Positions 17,115 to 24,597 of a stretch of DNA of 64,000 nt are shown one piece after another. The first letter of the stretch is position 1. Every line of letters begins with the position of its first letter. The notes beneath the pieces were generated by a model. The model did no database searches, was not told the DNA's origin, and saw only the letters and a program-made list of their open reading frames with translations. The position numbers and the translations under genes were made by a program. The stretch comes from Bacillus cereus (GTDB lineage: Bacteria; Bacillota; Bacilli; Bacillales; Bacillaceae_G). Where the stretch lies: contig NZ_NUOT01000027.1 in the NCBI RefSeq assembly GCF_002584535.1, positions 97,748 to 161,747 on the forward strand, written 5' to 3'.

Positions 17115-18782
17115 TTATGGTATTGCAAGAAATTCAGCAATCGGCCCAAGTGCGAGTACTGGTAAAAATGTTAGAACACCTACTATTAATATAGTACCTA
17201 GTAAAATCCCGCCAAATAACCGATCATCCGTCTGAAAGGTTCCTATGGTCTCAGGTACAACCTTTTTCCTTTTGAGTCCCACCGCGACGGCAAGCATTGT
17301 AATTACACCTAAATATCTACCAATATACATAACAATTCCCGTTGAAAGATTCCAATAAGGTGTGTTATCTCTTAATCCTTCAAACCCAGATCCGTTGTTA
17401 ACAGCAGACGACGTGTATTCATATATAATTTGTGTTAAACCATGAAAACCTGGATTAGAAATTGCATCTGTTCCTAGATTCGTAGAAAATGCAATTGCTG
17501 CAGCTCCAAGAATAAGTAACGGCTGAGACACAATCGTGATTGCTATTAACTTCATTTCTTTTCCTTCTATCTTTTTGTTAAGAAACTCCGGTGTACGCCC
17601 CACCATTAATCCGGCTAGAAACACAGCAATCATTGCATACATGACGACATTCATAAACCCAAGTCCAATTCCTCCAAACACGGTACCTAAAAGCATGTTT
17701 ATAAGTGGAACCATTCCACCAATCGGTGTCAAAGTATCATGCGTTGTATTAACACCGCCTGTTCCAGAGGCGCTTGTAACGGTTGCATATAAAGCAGAAG
17801 ATATGACGCCAAGACGAGTTTCTTTTCCTTCCATATTTCCTTGTGAACTTTCTATCCCTAATTGATTTAACAATGCATTCCCCTTCAATTCAAATATAGC
17901 AAGCGTACAGAATCCAATAATAAACAGAATGAACATCGATATAAAAAACATTCTACCTTGCTTTTGATTACCGACCATTCTTCCGTATACAAATGGAAAG
18001 GCCATTGGGATTAACATTTGTAACATCATTTGTAACACATTACTTATCATATTGGGATTTTCAAAAGGATGAGCAGAAACTGTTCCAAAAAACCCCCCTC
18101 CATTGTCACCAAGTTCTTTAATGGAAAGTAAAGATGCTACTGGTCCACGAGGAATCTCTTGTGTCGTTCCTTCAAACGTTTTCACAACAACTGTTGGATC
18201 CAATGTTTGCGGTGTTCCTAAAACCACAAATATTAACGATGTGACAAATGAAATTGGCAATAATATTCTCGTTATAGCTTGTACAAAATCAACAAAGAAA
18301 TTTCCTATTCTTTTCCCCGCTAGTACACGAATAAACGTAATGCCGATTGCCAATGAAGTTGCAGGTGCTGCAAACATCATAAATGTCACACCTACCATTT
18401 GAGAGAAATAGGATAAACTACTTTCTCCCCCATAGTGTTGTAAATTCGCATTTGTCATAAATGTAATCGCTGTATGAAATGCTAATGTTGGTTCTAATCC
18501 TAAAAAATGATCAGGGTTCAACGGAAGAATTCCTTGTAATCGAAATATTGAATATACAACCAAAATAAAGAAAAAATTTGTTCCTATTAAACAAAACATA
18601 TACCGTTTCCAAGTCTGACTATGCCCTTTAATCCCAGCAACTTTAAATAAGATTTTTTCCAGTGGACCAAATACCTTTTGAAATGCTTCCTTACGCTGAA
18701 AAGCATTGTATACGTAGTCTCCCATTGGTTTTGCAAAAATTACGAATAGGCCAATTGTAATTAGACTTGTAAGCCAGTTCAT
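17115..18782 (-). CDS. kdpA: Potassium-transporting ATPase subunit KdpA (kdpB and kdpC absent)
   Basis: KdpA is the potassium-binding, channel-like subunit of the Kdp pump. The 555-residue protein is full length with about ten membrane helices and the four selectivity-filter loops: TNANLQHYGG, NNGGGFFG, GGVNTTHDTL and NNGSGFEG. ATG at 18782 follows GGGGAAAGAGG. A c-di-AMP riboswitch and terminator precede it. Normally kdpB and kdpC follow at once; here the 3' side holds 130 bases of non-coding sequence and then a decayed regulator. KdpA has no known pump activity without KdpB, so the gene may be a relic, may pair with subunits encoded elsewhere, or may have a new role. Confidence 0.93.
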   Translation of the reverse strand: MNWLTSLITIGLFVIFAKPMGDYVYNAFQRKEAFQKVFGPLEKILFKVAGIKGHSQTWKRYMFCLIGTNFFFILVVYSIFRLQGILPLNPDHFLGLEPTLAFHTAITFMTNANLQHYGGESSLSYFSQMVGVTFMMFAAPATSLAIGITFIRVLAGKRIGNFFVDFVQAITRILLPISFVTSLIFVVLGTPQTLDPTVVVKTFEGTTQEIPRGPVASLLSIKELGDNGGGFFGTVSAHPFENPNMISNVLQMMLQMLIPMAFPFVYGRMVGNQKQGRMFFISMFILFIIGFCTLAIFELKGNALLNQLGIESSQGNMEGKETRLGVISSALYATVTSASGTGGVNTTHDTLTPIGGMVPLINMLLGTVFGGIGLGFMNVVMYAMIAVFLAGLMVGRTPEFLNKKIEGKEMKLIAITIVSQPLLILGAAAIAFSTNLGTDAISNPGFHGLTQIIYEYTSSAVNNGSGFEGLRDNTPYWNLSTGIVMYIGRYLGVITMLAVAVGLKRKKVVPETIGTFQTDDRLFGGILLGTILIVGVLTFLPVLALGPIAEFLAIP

Positions 18783-18848
18783 CCTCTTTCCCCTTTCTGT
18801 TCCCATTACACTATAATTAAATGTAATATTTTTCCACCAAGAGAATAA

Positions 18849-18880
18849 AAAGAAAACACCAGGTTGCACCTAGTGTTTTT
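18849..18880 (-). terminator. Riboswitch expression-platform terminator ahead of kdpA
   Basis: On the minus strand the stem AAAACACTAGGT/ACCTGGTGTTTT (one U-G pair) with loop GCA is followed by CTTTTT. It lies just after the c-di-AMP aptamer and 67 bases before kdpA, so ligand binding would favour termination. Confidence 0.85.
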
Positions 18881-18894
18881 TTACACACAAGTCC

Positions 18895-19030
18895 CCCCTC
18901 TCAAAACGCTGACGAGGTTAGCTGTCGGGTTCGGGCCTTGAGAGTAGCCCTACCTATAAAAGGATTCACCCCTAGTGACGAATGCACAAATTTGGTTCCC
19001 CCGCTCCTGAAGTGGATTAAGCGATTTATT
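18895..19030 (-). ncRNA. Cyclic di-AMP riboswitch (ydaO/yuaA class)
   Basis: On the minus strand the conserved blocks of this class occur in order: CGGGGGAACC, AGGGGTGAATC, GTAGGGCTA, CCCGAACCCGACAGCTAACC and CGTCAGCG. The pairing CGCTGACGAGG with its partner closes the aptamer. A promoter lies just upstream and a terminator downstream. This class switches off potassium uptake genes when c-di-AMP is high, and a similar element is known in front of kdp genes in B. thuringiensis. Confidence 0.93.
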
Positions 19031-19069
19031 ATTTGGCTGTAAAATCTACATTGAGCTATTCTGATTGTT

Positions 19070-19098
19070 AATATACTCCTCTAAATGATGGTTGTAAA
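19070..19098 (-). promoter_or_regulatory. Sigma-A promoter of the riboswitch-kdpA transcript
   Basis: On the minus strand TTTACA and TATATT are separated by 17 bases. Transcription would begin about 35 bases before the aptamer. Confidence 0.65.
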
Positions 19099-19134
19099 GA
19101 GAGAGAAAATAAAAAGAAATCGATTCATACAATC

Positions 19135-19178
19135 TATAAAAATAGCACTGTATGAACAACCGTTCGCACAGTGCTATT
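19135..19178 (-). terminator. Terminator after the Lgt-like gene
   Basis: The 11-bp perfect stem AATAGCACTGT/ACAGTGCTATT is followed by a T-rich tract on both strands, next to the stop of the minus-strand gene. Confidence 0.85.
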
Positions 19179-19179
19179 T

Positions 19180-19866
19180 TTATTTTTTCGGAAGCAATAT
19201 AATACCTATACTAATTGCAATAAAAATAAGTAACTGCTGCACAGACAGACCAAATAATAATGGAACTTGCTCAATTATAAGTGAAATGAATATATGCGCA
19301 ATCCCTTCTACAAGTAGAAAATAACTCATGTATTTTCTAGTTCCTAATTTCTCGTTTTTTAGCCACAGCCATCCCATTAGGCAGATTGCTATCATAATTT
19401 CATACATATATATTGGATGATAGAAAAATTTCGAATCATACACTTTCATTCCCCACGGCATTGTTGTGTTTATACCAACATACTGATGGAATAGAAAATA
19501 AGAAATAATCATACTTCCAATCCCAAAAGGAAGTGCATCTAGTAAAACCAAAAGTGAAAAATTAGCCTTTTTACTTCTCCATACAACATATCCACTAGCA
19601 ATCAAGCAACCCATTATAATGTGTTGGGTACTTCCTACAGCGAGTAACGCTTGCCATGGTGACTGAAAAGCCCACCCTGGATTCAAAATTGTCGGCATAA
19701 ATTTCCATGTTAGTACGATGATAAAAAATCCATTTGTTACTGTATCCATTATTCCCTCATATGGGATACCTTGACTTTTCATCTTTAATTTCATGAGCAC
19801 AAGCCCAAATAAACTTCCCACTATGAGAGAAATAGGCTGTACTTTCACCATCCAGTCCATCATCAT
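19180..19866 (-). CDS. Lgt-like polytopic membrane protein
   Basis: The 228-residue protein has about seven membrane helices. The order of helices and the segment KFFYHPIYMYEIMIA resemble the HPxxxYE region of prolipoprotein diacylglyceryl transferase (Lgt). I cannot find the Lgt signature with its essential arginine (GGRLGY-NL or GRxGNF type), so catalysis on lipoproteins is doubtful. The gene starts 14 bases after the TlpA-like gene, with GGGG 8 bases before the ATG, so they form an operon. A role in handling or anchoring an exported redox protein is possible but unproven. Confidence 0.65.
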   Translation of the reverse strand: MMMDWMVKVQPISLIVGSLFGLVLMKLKMKSQGIPYEGIMDTVTNGFFIIVLTWKFMPTILNPGWAFQSPWQALLAVGSTQHIIMGCLIASGYVVWRSKKANFSLLVLLDALPFGIGSMIISYFLFHQYVGINTTMPWGMKVYDSKFFYHPIYMYEIMIAICLMGWLWLKNEKLGTRKYMSYFLLVEGIAHIFISLIIEQVPLLFGLSVQQLLIFIAISIGIILLPKK

Positions 19867-19880
19867 TAGGATGTCCCCTT

Positions 19881-20435
19881 TTACTTCTCAATTAATTCTT
19901 TAAATTTCTTTTCTAGTTGATCTGGAGGTAATACCCCCCGCGCTTGATCTACAATCACCCCATCTTTATCAACAAAAAACGTTGTTGGCAATGAAACAAT
20001 TTTATAATCAATCCCTGCCTCTCCATCCATATCTAGTAAAACCGGGAACTTAAATCCAAAACGATCCGCAAACGCCTTCGCTTCTTGTACTGGATCTCCA
20101 ACCGTTGCATTCACCGCAAAAATTTCGATTTCTCCTTTATATTTATCGTAAAGACGCACTAAGTCTGGTGCTTCCATTTCACATGGCCCACACCATGATG
20201 CCCAAAAATTAATAATATACGGTTTTCCTTTTGCATCATTTAATGAGTACAGCTTCCCATCTAGTCCTTTAAGTGTAATTTTCGGTGCTTTAAATCCTAC
20301 TTGCGGTAATACTTCTTTCTCTTGTAGTGCCTCTTGTTTTGCTTTCCGTTCTTTTTCTTCTTGCTTTGAATTATAAAAATTAAACCCTGCCCATAGTAGT
20401 GCTCCTGCAAGAATAATGGTAATTAGTTTTTTCAC
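19881..20435 (-). CDS. TlpA/ResA-like membrane-anchored thiol-disulfide oxidoreductase
   Basis: The 184-residue protein has an N-terminal membrane anchor (residues 4-20), a charged linker and a thioredoxin-fold domain with active site WASWCGPC near residue 80, followed by the cis-proline segment in SLPTTFF. It would act outside the membrane, like ResA or StoA, in reducing or exchanging disulfides. The start is GTG with GGGGGAAAG upstream. It sits between a 33-residue peptide gene and the Lgt-like gene in one unit, downstream of a BlaI-type operator. Confidence 0.87.
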   Translation of the reverse strand: MKKLITIILAGALLWAGFNFYNSKQEEKERKAKQEALQEKEVLPQVGFKAPKITLKGLDGKLYSLNDAKGKPYIINFWASWCGPCEMEAPDLVRLYDKYKGEIEIFAVNATVGDPVQEAKAFADRFGFKFPVLLDMDGEAGIDYKIVSLPTTFFVDKDGVIVDQARGVLPPDQLEKKFKELIEK

Positions 20436-20452
20436 TTTCTTTCCCCCTATTT

Positions 20453-20554
20453 TTAAAATCCTGTAAATCCGTCAAATAATTGAATACAAAATGCTGTAAT
20501 TTTCATCATTTGATTAGATACAAATGAAAGAATCCCCGCGCCTACTGCGTCCAT
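20453..20554 (-). CDS. Small 33-residue peptide of unknown function
   Basis: ATG at 20554 has GGGAGG 6 bases upstream and opens a 33-codon frame (MDAVGAGILSF, with a phenylalanine-rich end GFTGF). It ends 17 bases before the TlpA-like gene and follows a BlaI-like operator, so it would be the first gene of that unit. The sequence is weakly amphipathic. I recognise no family. Confidence 0.5.
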   Translation of the reverse strand: MDAVGAGILSFVSNQMMKITAFCIQLFDGFTGF

Positions 20555-20568
20555 TTTATTCCTCCCAC

Positions 20569-20593
20569 AAAACACTACATAAAGTAGTGTTTT
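20569..20593 (-). promoter_or_regulatory. BlaI-like operator (or hairpin) ahead of the TlpA-like unit
   Basis: The perfect inverted repeat AAAACACTAC-N5-GTAGTGTTTT contains ACTAC-N5-GTAGT, the same half-sites and spacing as the operator in front of the blaI-like gene. It lies beside the ribosome site of the small peptide gene. It could also fold as a weak terminator after the M56 gene. Confidence 0.5.
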
Positions 20594-20609
20594 GGGTTAA
20601 AAAAAGAGG

Positions 20610-21425
20610 CTATATGCACTCTCCAATAATAAGTACAAACGAAATGAGAAATAGCCCTATTGTCACATAAACTGAATTTGTATGTAACGGCATACTAAGC
20701 CTTATAGATGACGGACTAACAATTTGCTCAATACGCAAATTGATTGCCGTCTTCGCAAAAGAAGCTGTTATAAACGGATTAGATACTGTTTTTATTTTAA
20801 TTAATTTTAACAATGCACTACCTAATTCAAACGATGATTTCATTTGATCCATCGCATATTTGTCCGCCAATAGCTCCTGATACGTATGGTAACGCTGTAA
20901 CATATCTTTCAATACCGGAATATACATCATTCCTTCAGCTAACACCGTAAAAAGAAACAATTTTAACGGATCACGATTTTTTTGATGATATTCTTCATGT
21001 AATACAATTGCATCAATTTCTTCTTCTGTAAAAGATTGAAATACACCTTCCGAAACAACAATTTTCGGATGAGTGACTCCGATAGTAAATGCTGTAACCT
21101 CTAATGATGGTAGCAAATACAATTGTTTTCCTTTTCGAGTAATCATAACTAAATTTCTCTGTAATTTTCGGCTATAGAAAAACTGTTTCCACACTCTTTT
21201 CCATACAACTAATATAGTAAATAACAATAATCCGCTCATTATGACACGAATGGTTGATAATTCTTTCATATGTTCTTGCAATTCAAAGAGACAAAACTGC
21301 GATAAAAAAAGAGCTTTATTTTCAAAGAAAAATGGATATGTAACGTAGTACACTAACATCCCAAAAAAGAGAATACCAATACTGCTTGCTAACAATATTA
21401 TTTTTCGTATTTGCCACTTCATCAT
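20610..21425 (-). CDS. M56 family peptidase, BlaR1/MecR1-like without sensor domain
   Basis: The 271-residue membrane protein has about four helices and a cytoplasmic zinc-protease motif HEEYHQ near residue 143, followed by the M56 segment LADKYAMDQ. BlaR1 and MecR1 carry a penicillin-binding sensor after the last helix; here the protein ends at that point, so it cannot sense beta-lactams in the classical way. It begins 1 base after the BlaI-type repressor gene and probably inactivates that repressor by proteolysis. The signal is unknown and may involve the neighbouring redox proteins. Confidence 0.85.
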   Translation of the reverse strand: MMKWQIRKIILLASSIGILFFGMLVYYVTYPFFFENKALFLSQFCLFELQEHMKELSTIRVIMSGLLLFTILVVWKRVWKQFFYSRKLQRNLVMITRKGKQLYLLPSLEVTAFTIGVTHPKIVVSEGVFQSFTEEEIDAIVLHEEYHQKNRDPLKLFLFTVLAEGMMYIPVLKDMLQRYHTYQELLADKYAMDQMKSSFELGSALLKLIKIKTVSNPFITASFAKTAINLRIEQIVSPSSIRLSMPLHTNSVYVTIGLFLISFVLIIGECI

Positions 21426-21426
21426 A

Positions 21427-21840
21427 CTAGTCCTCTTTTTTCAGTTGATTAAGTTTTTCTTCTAACTTCTTTATTAAAGCAGGATCAGCTTGGTCTAGTT
21501 CATCTAACATGTGATTCACAACGAAATCACCAAATTCCCCCATTAATTCTTGTGTCATTTTTTTGGTTTGATTTGATAAAAAGGATTCTTTCGTTTGTAC
21601 AGCACGGTATACACCGCTTCTTTTTACCGTTTGTTTTTGCAAGTGTCCTTTTTCAACTAACCGATTCATCACAGTCATCACTGTATTAAAATTCACAGGA
21701 GATTCCTCACTTAGTTTTTGCTGTACTTCTTTAATCGTAATATCCGGAGTACTCCAGATAATCTCCATAATCCTCGCTTCTAATGACCCAAAGAAATGAT
21801 TTAATCCTTGCTCATTTAACTTATAATTTTGAGTGAACAT
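21427..21840 (-). CDS. BlaI/MecI/CopY family transcriptional repressor
   Basis: The 137-residue repressor has the family winged helix (LEARIMEIIWSTPDITIKEV and NFNTVMTVMNRLVEKGHL) and a helical dimer region that ends in a coiled coil. ATG at 21840 has AGGAGG 6 bases upstream; an upstream in-frame start lacks a site. It shares a unit with an M56 protease and has a palindromic operator overlapping its own promoter, so it is autoregulated. A similar palindrome precedes the TlpA-like unit. Confidence 0.9.
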   Translation of the reverse strand: MFTQNYKLNEQGLNHFFGSLEARIMEIIWSTPDITIKEVQQKLSEESPVNFNTVMTVMNRLVEKGHLQKQTVKRSGVYRAVQTKESFLSNQTKKMTQELMGEFGDFVVNHMLDELDQADPALIKKLEEKLNQLKKED

Positions 21841-21856
21841 GCTAATCCTCCTCTGC

Positions 21857-21892
21857 ACTACAAATTGTAGTACACTGAGAATAAAAGGTCAA
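21857..21892 (-). promoter_or_regulatory. Promoter with overlapping BlaI-type operator
   Basis: The palindrome ACTACAAATTGTAGT (21857-21871) contains the TACA-N3-TGTA core of BlaI/MecI/CopY operators. It overlaps a -10 TACAAT that lies exactly 17 bases from a -35 TTGACC (minus strand). Bound repressor would block polymerase. Confidence 0.8.
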
Positions 21893-22035
21893 ATATAGAA
21901 TGATACGAACATGGAAATAAACCCCTTCTTTATTTTAGAACACATTCCCATTTTCATATTTTGTTATAGAAGGAAAGAAACTTCTCTATAGCGAAACTTT
22001 ATCAATAACAAAAATCTATTAGGTGGTGCTTCATT

Positions 22036-22734
22036 ATGAAGTTAGCTGTAATTGGCGGAGGTTACTTTGAACAAACAGATCATTTCCTTATAAATCAACG
22101 ACTTATTGAATTAACTGGGAAACAATCTCCAAAAATATTATTTATCCCAACAGCAAGCAATGACGATGAAGGTTATATAAAAGAATTTAGAGAAACATTC
22201 GAGAAGCAGTTACAATGTGATGTTCACATTCTACGCTGTATAAAAGAAAGCGTTAGCGAAGATAAAATTAGTGAAATGATACATTTTGCTGATTTTATCT
22301 ATCTAGGTGGAGGAAATTATATCAATATGCTTGAAAAGTGGAAGGAAAACAAAATAGACGAAAAGTTGATAGAAGCCGTACACAACGGGACATTCATTGC
22401 GGGATATAGCGCTGGTGCTATGTGCTGGTTTACAACGGGGCTTCGTTCTAATTATAAAGGAGACGGCTATATGGAAAGCGATGGCTGGAATTTAATAAAC
22501 AAACACTTCTGTCCACATTACAATCAATCAGATCGAGCAAACGCTTTTCATTTATTCTTACAAAACCGTGCACGTAATACAGAAGGAATCGCTTTAGAAG
22601 ATAATTGCGCTTTGTATATAACCGAAAACTCCTTTGAAATTATCGGAGATCCAGAGAAAGCCTGGGAGTTCTATATGTTTGATGGAAAACTTATGCGACA
22701 TCATTTTGATGTAACTTTGAAAAGTTATTTATAA
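22036..22734 (+). CDS. Peptidase E-like (S51, class I glutamine amidotransferase fold)
   Basis: The 232-residue cytoplasmic protein has the nucleophile elbow GYSAGAMCWF (serine near residue 126) and the early strand YLGGGNYINML, as in the aspartyl dipeptidase family S51 and its relative YgaJ of B. subtilis. It would cleave Asp-X dipeptides or a related substrate. It stands alone on the plus strand with its own ribosome site (AGGTGGT) and a shared terminator at its 3' end. Confidence 0.82.
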   Translation: MKLAVIGGGYFEQTDHFLINQRLIELTGKQSPKILFIPTASNDDEGYIKEFRETFEKQLQCDVHILRCIKESVSEDKISEMIHFADFIYLGGGNYINMLEKWKENKIDEKLIEAVHNGTFIAGYSAGAMCWFTTGLRSNYKGDGYMESDGWNLINKHFCPHYNQSDRANAFHLFLQNRARNTEGIALEDNCALYITENSFEIIGDPEKAWEFYMFDGKLMRHHFDVTLKSYL

Positions 22735-22754
22735 GTTATTTGTACTCATACAAA

Positions 22755-22783
22755 ATATCCCTAAGCTGAAAACTTAGGGATAT
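22755..22783. terminator. Bidirectional terminator
   Basis: The perfect 11-bp stem ATATCCCTAAG/CTTAGGGATAT lies between two converging genes. Confidence 0.8.
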
Positions 22784-22798
22784 CTTTCACCTTCTATT

Positions 22799-24208
22799 CT
22801 AACTAACAAGTCGCGTAATCCGTTTCTTTTGCCATGAAAGCTTATAGTATCCGTATTGTAACAGTAAGCTCACAATAAATGCTGCCGGATATCCAACCCA
22901 TATACCTTTTATACCAAGACTTGTGTGATACGAAAGGTAGTAGGCAACAGGAACTTCCACAAGCCAAATTGATACAACACTGATAACAGTCGGCCATAGT
23001 ACCGTTCCACTTGCCCGCATTGTCGCACCAATAATTTGCGCATGACCGAAAATTAAATAACTCCATAATGTAATCATGATTAGGCTATGTGCAATTTCAA
23101 TTGTATTCGGACTTGTTAAAAATAGTGATAAAATCTCTCTTGAGAACAAGTAAATGACAGCGATTAATACACCACCAATAATATAGTTCATTATAATTCC
23201 CGCTCGAACAACTTTCTGTAATCGATCAAATTGATTCGCACCAATGGACTGTGCAGCAAAAATGGATACTGTAATTCCAAGACTGACTGCTGGCATTTGT
23301 ACATAACTTGCCACTTGATTCACAACTCCATAGGCTGCGGTCGCGTCAGAACCGAATCGATTTACAAATGCAATAACTGCAATCTCAGATAACGAAACTA
23401 ATATCATATTAATACTTGCTGGAATACCAAGGCGTAGTAATAACTTTAATAGTTCCCAATCCATACGAAGATATTTCCGTACTGTTTCATCCAATTGTAA
23501 TGGATGATTTTTCTTCTTCAAATAAATAAGCATGACAACAAACGTTATAATCGTTGATATGACAGAGGCATAAGCTGCTCCATAAACATCAAGTTTCGGC
23601 ATTCCTAACCAACCAAAGATAAGAACAGGCAATAATATCATGTTCAACACTGTACTAACAATTAAAAAGTAAAATGGCGTTTTGGAATCTCCTGTACCTC
23701 GCATAAATGTTGTATATGCAAAATATAAGAATAAAACTGGCATTGAAATAAATAAAATACGTGCATAGTGGACACTCATACCAATAATGTTTTCCGGTGT
23801 TCCCATAAAACGCAGAATATCCATGGTGAATATGCTGCCTACTACTGCTAAAATAGCTCCTAGTATAAATGTGAAGGTAAGCGTTGTACCAACAACTGCT
23901 TTTACACGATCTTCGTTACGAGCCCCAAATGCTTGCCCGATTAAAATAGAACTACCCGATCCAATTCCAATTACAAATGAAACAAGTAGAAAGAACAACG
24001 GAAAAAACGCAGAAATGGCAGCTAAATCATTTACACCAAGCCATCTTCCTACCACTACCATCCCAAACAATTGTCCAACTGATTGTAATACATTACTTAA
24101 AAGCAAAGGAACTAAGAACATGGACATCGATTTCCATATCGGTTTCCCTTCCTTCTCCTGACTCTGTGATTCTGCATCTTCTTGAATGCTATCTGTCGGT
24201 GATTTCAA
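22799..24208 (-). CDS. MATE family multidrug efflux transporter
   Basis: The 469-residue protein has a charged cytoplasmic N-terminus of about 30 residues and twelve predicted helices in two MatE repeats. The first repeat reads PLLLSNVLQSVGQLFGMVVVGRWLG and the second begins PASINMILVSLSEIAVIAFVNRFG. It probably exports cationic drugs using Na+ or H+. The start is TTG with GGGG 9 bases upstream. It stands as a single gene between the peptidase gene and the GIY-YIG gene. Confidence 0.88.
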   Translation of the reverse strand: MKSPTDSIQEDAESQSQEKEGKPIWKSMSMFLVPLLLSNVLQSVGQLFGMVVVGRWLGVNDLAAISAFFPLFFLLVSFVIGIGSGSSILIGQAFGARNEDRVKAVVGTTLTFTFILGAILAVVGSIFTMDILRFMGTPENIIGMSVHYARILFISMPVLFLYFAYTTFMRGTGDSKTPFYFLIVSTVLNMILLPVLIFGWLGMPKLDVYGAAYASVISTIITFVVMLIYLKKKNHPLQLDETVRKYLRMDWELLKLLLRLGIPASINMILVSLSEIAVIAFVNRFGSDATAAYGVVNQVASYVQMPAVSLGITVSIFAAQSIGANQFDRLQKVVRAGIIMNYIIGGVLIAVIYLFSREILSLFLTSPNTIEIAHSLIMITLWSYLIFGHAQIIGATMRASGTVLWPTVISVVSIWLVEVPVAYYLSYHTSLGIKGIWVGYPAAFIVSLLLQYGYYKLSWQKKRITRLVS

Positions 24209-24227
24209 ATTTCATTTCCCCTTTTTA

Positions 24228-24581
24228 TTAAGAGCTTGCTCGGTTGTACCCGCGCTCTCCATATGGCTGCAATTCCTGTAGCCACTTCTCTTCTAATTTT
24301 TTCAATTCTTCCTTAGCATTAAAATAACCAGTCTCTTTCTTTTTCAAGACTTCTAGCACTTCAAATTCAAAGGCATCTGCACCGTATTGCTTCCAGTCCT
24401 CTTGCAATGCTCTATTTGTATGAGAACCTACATTGAGTTCAAATCGCCTCCCACTTATCGTCTTTAAATTCATCGTACTCTCAACGTACATTTTCTGGTT
24501 TTTTGTATTTATAATACGATAAATACCCGCTTCAATCTCTATCTCTTTGTATTGCTGTTTTAATTCTGCTCTTCTATTCAT
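24228..24581 (-). CDS. GIY-YIG fold protein, degenerate
   Basis: The 117-residue protein begins with the first GIY-YIG strand (GIYRIINTKNQKMYV) and ends with KLEEKWLQELQPYGERGYN, the tail of small GIY-YIG proteins. The second motif, normally YIG, reads YVE here, so the glycine is lost and nuclease activity is uncertain. It follows the DUF2087 regulator gene by 16 bases and is probably co-transcribed. It may bind nucleic acid without cutting it. Confidence 0.75.
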   Translation of the reverse strand: MNRRAELKQQYKEIEIEAGIYRIINTKNQKMYVESTMNLKTISGRRFELNVGSHTNRALQEDWKQYGADAFEFEVLEVLKKKETGYFNAKEELKKLEEKWLQELQPYGERGYNRASS

Positions 24582-24597
24582 TTTCCTTTCCCCTTTC

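Noticed and set aside
16885-17235. Plus-strand open frame of 116 codons across the end of kdpA
   Set aside because: It overlaps the kdpA coding region and a terminator, has no ribosome site, and its composition is that of a reverse-strand shadow.
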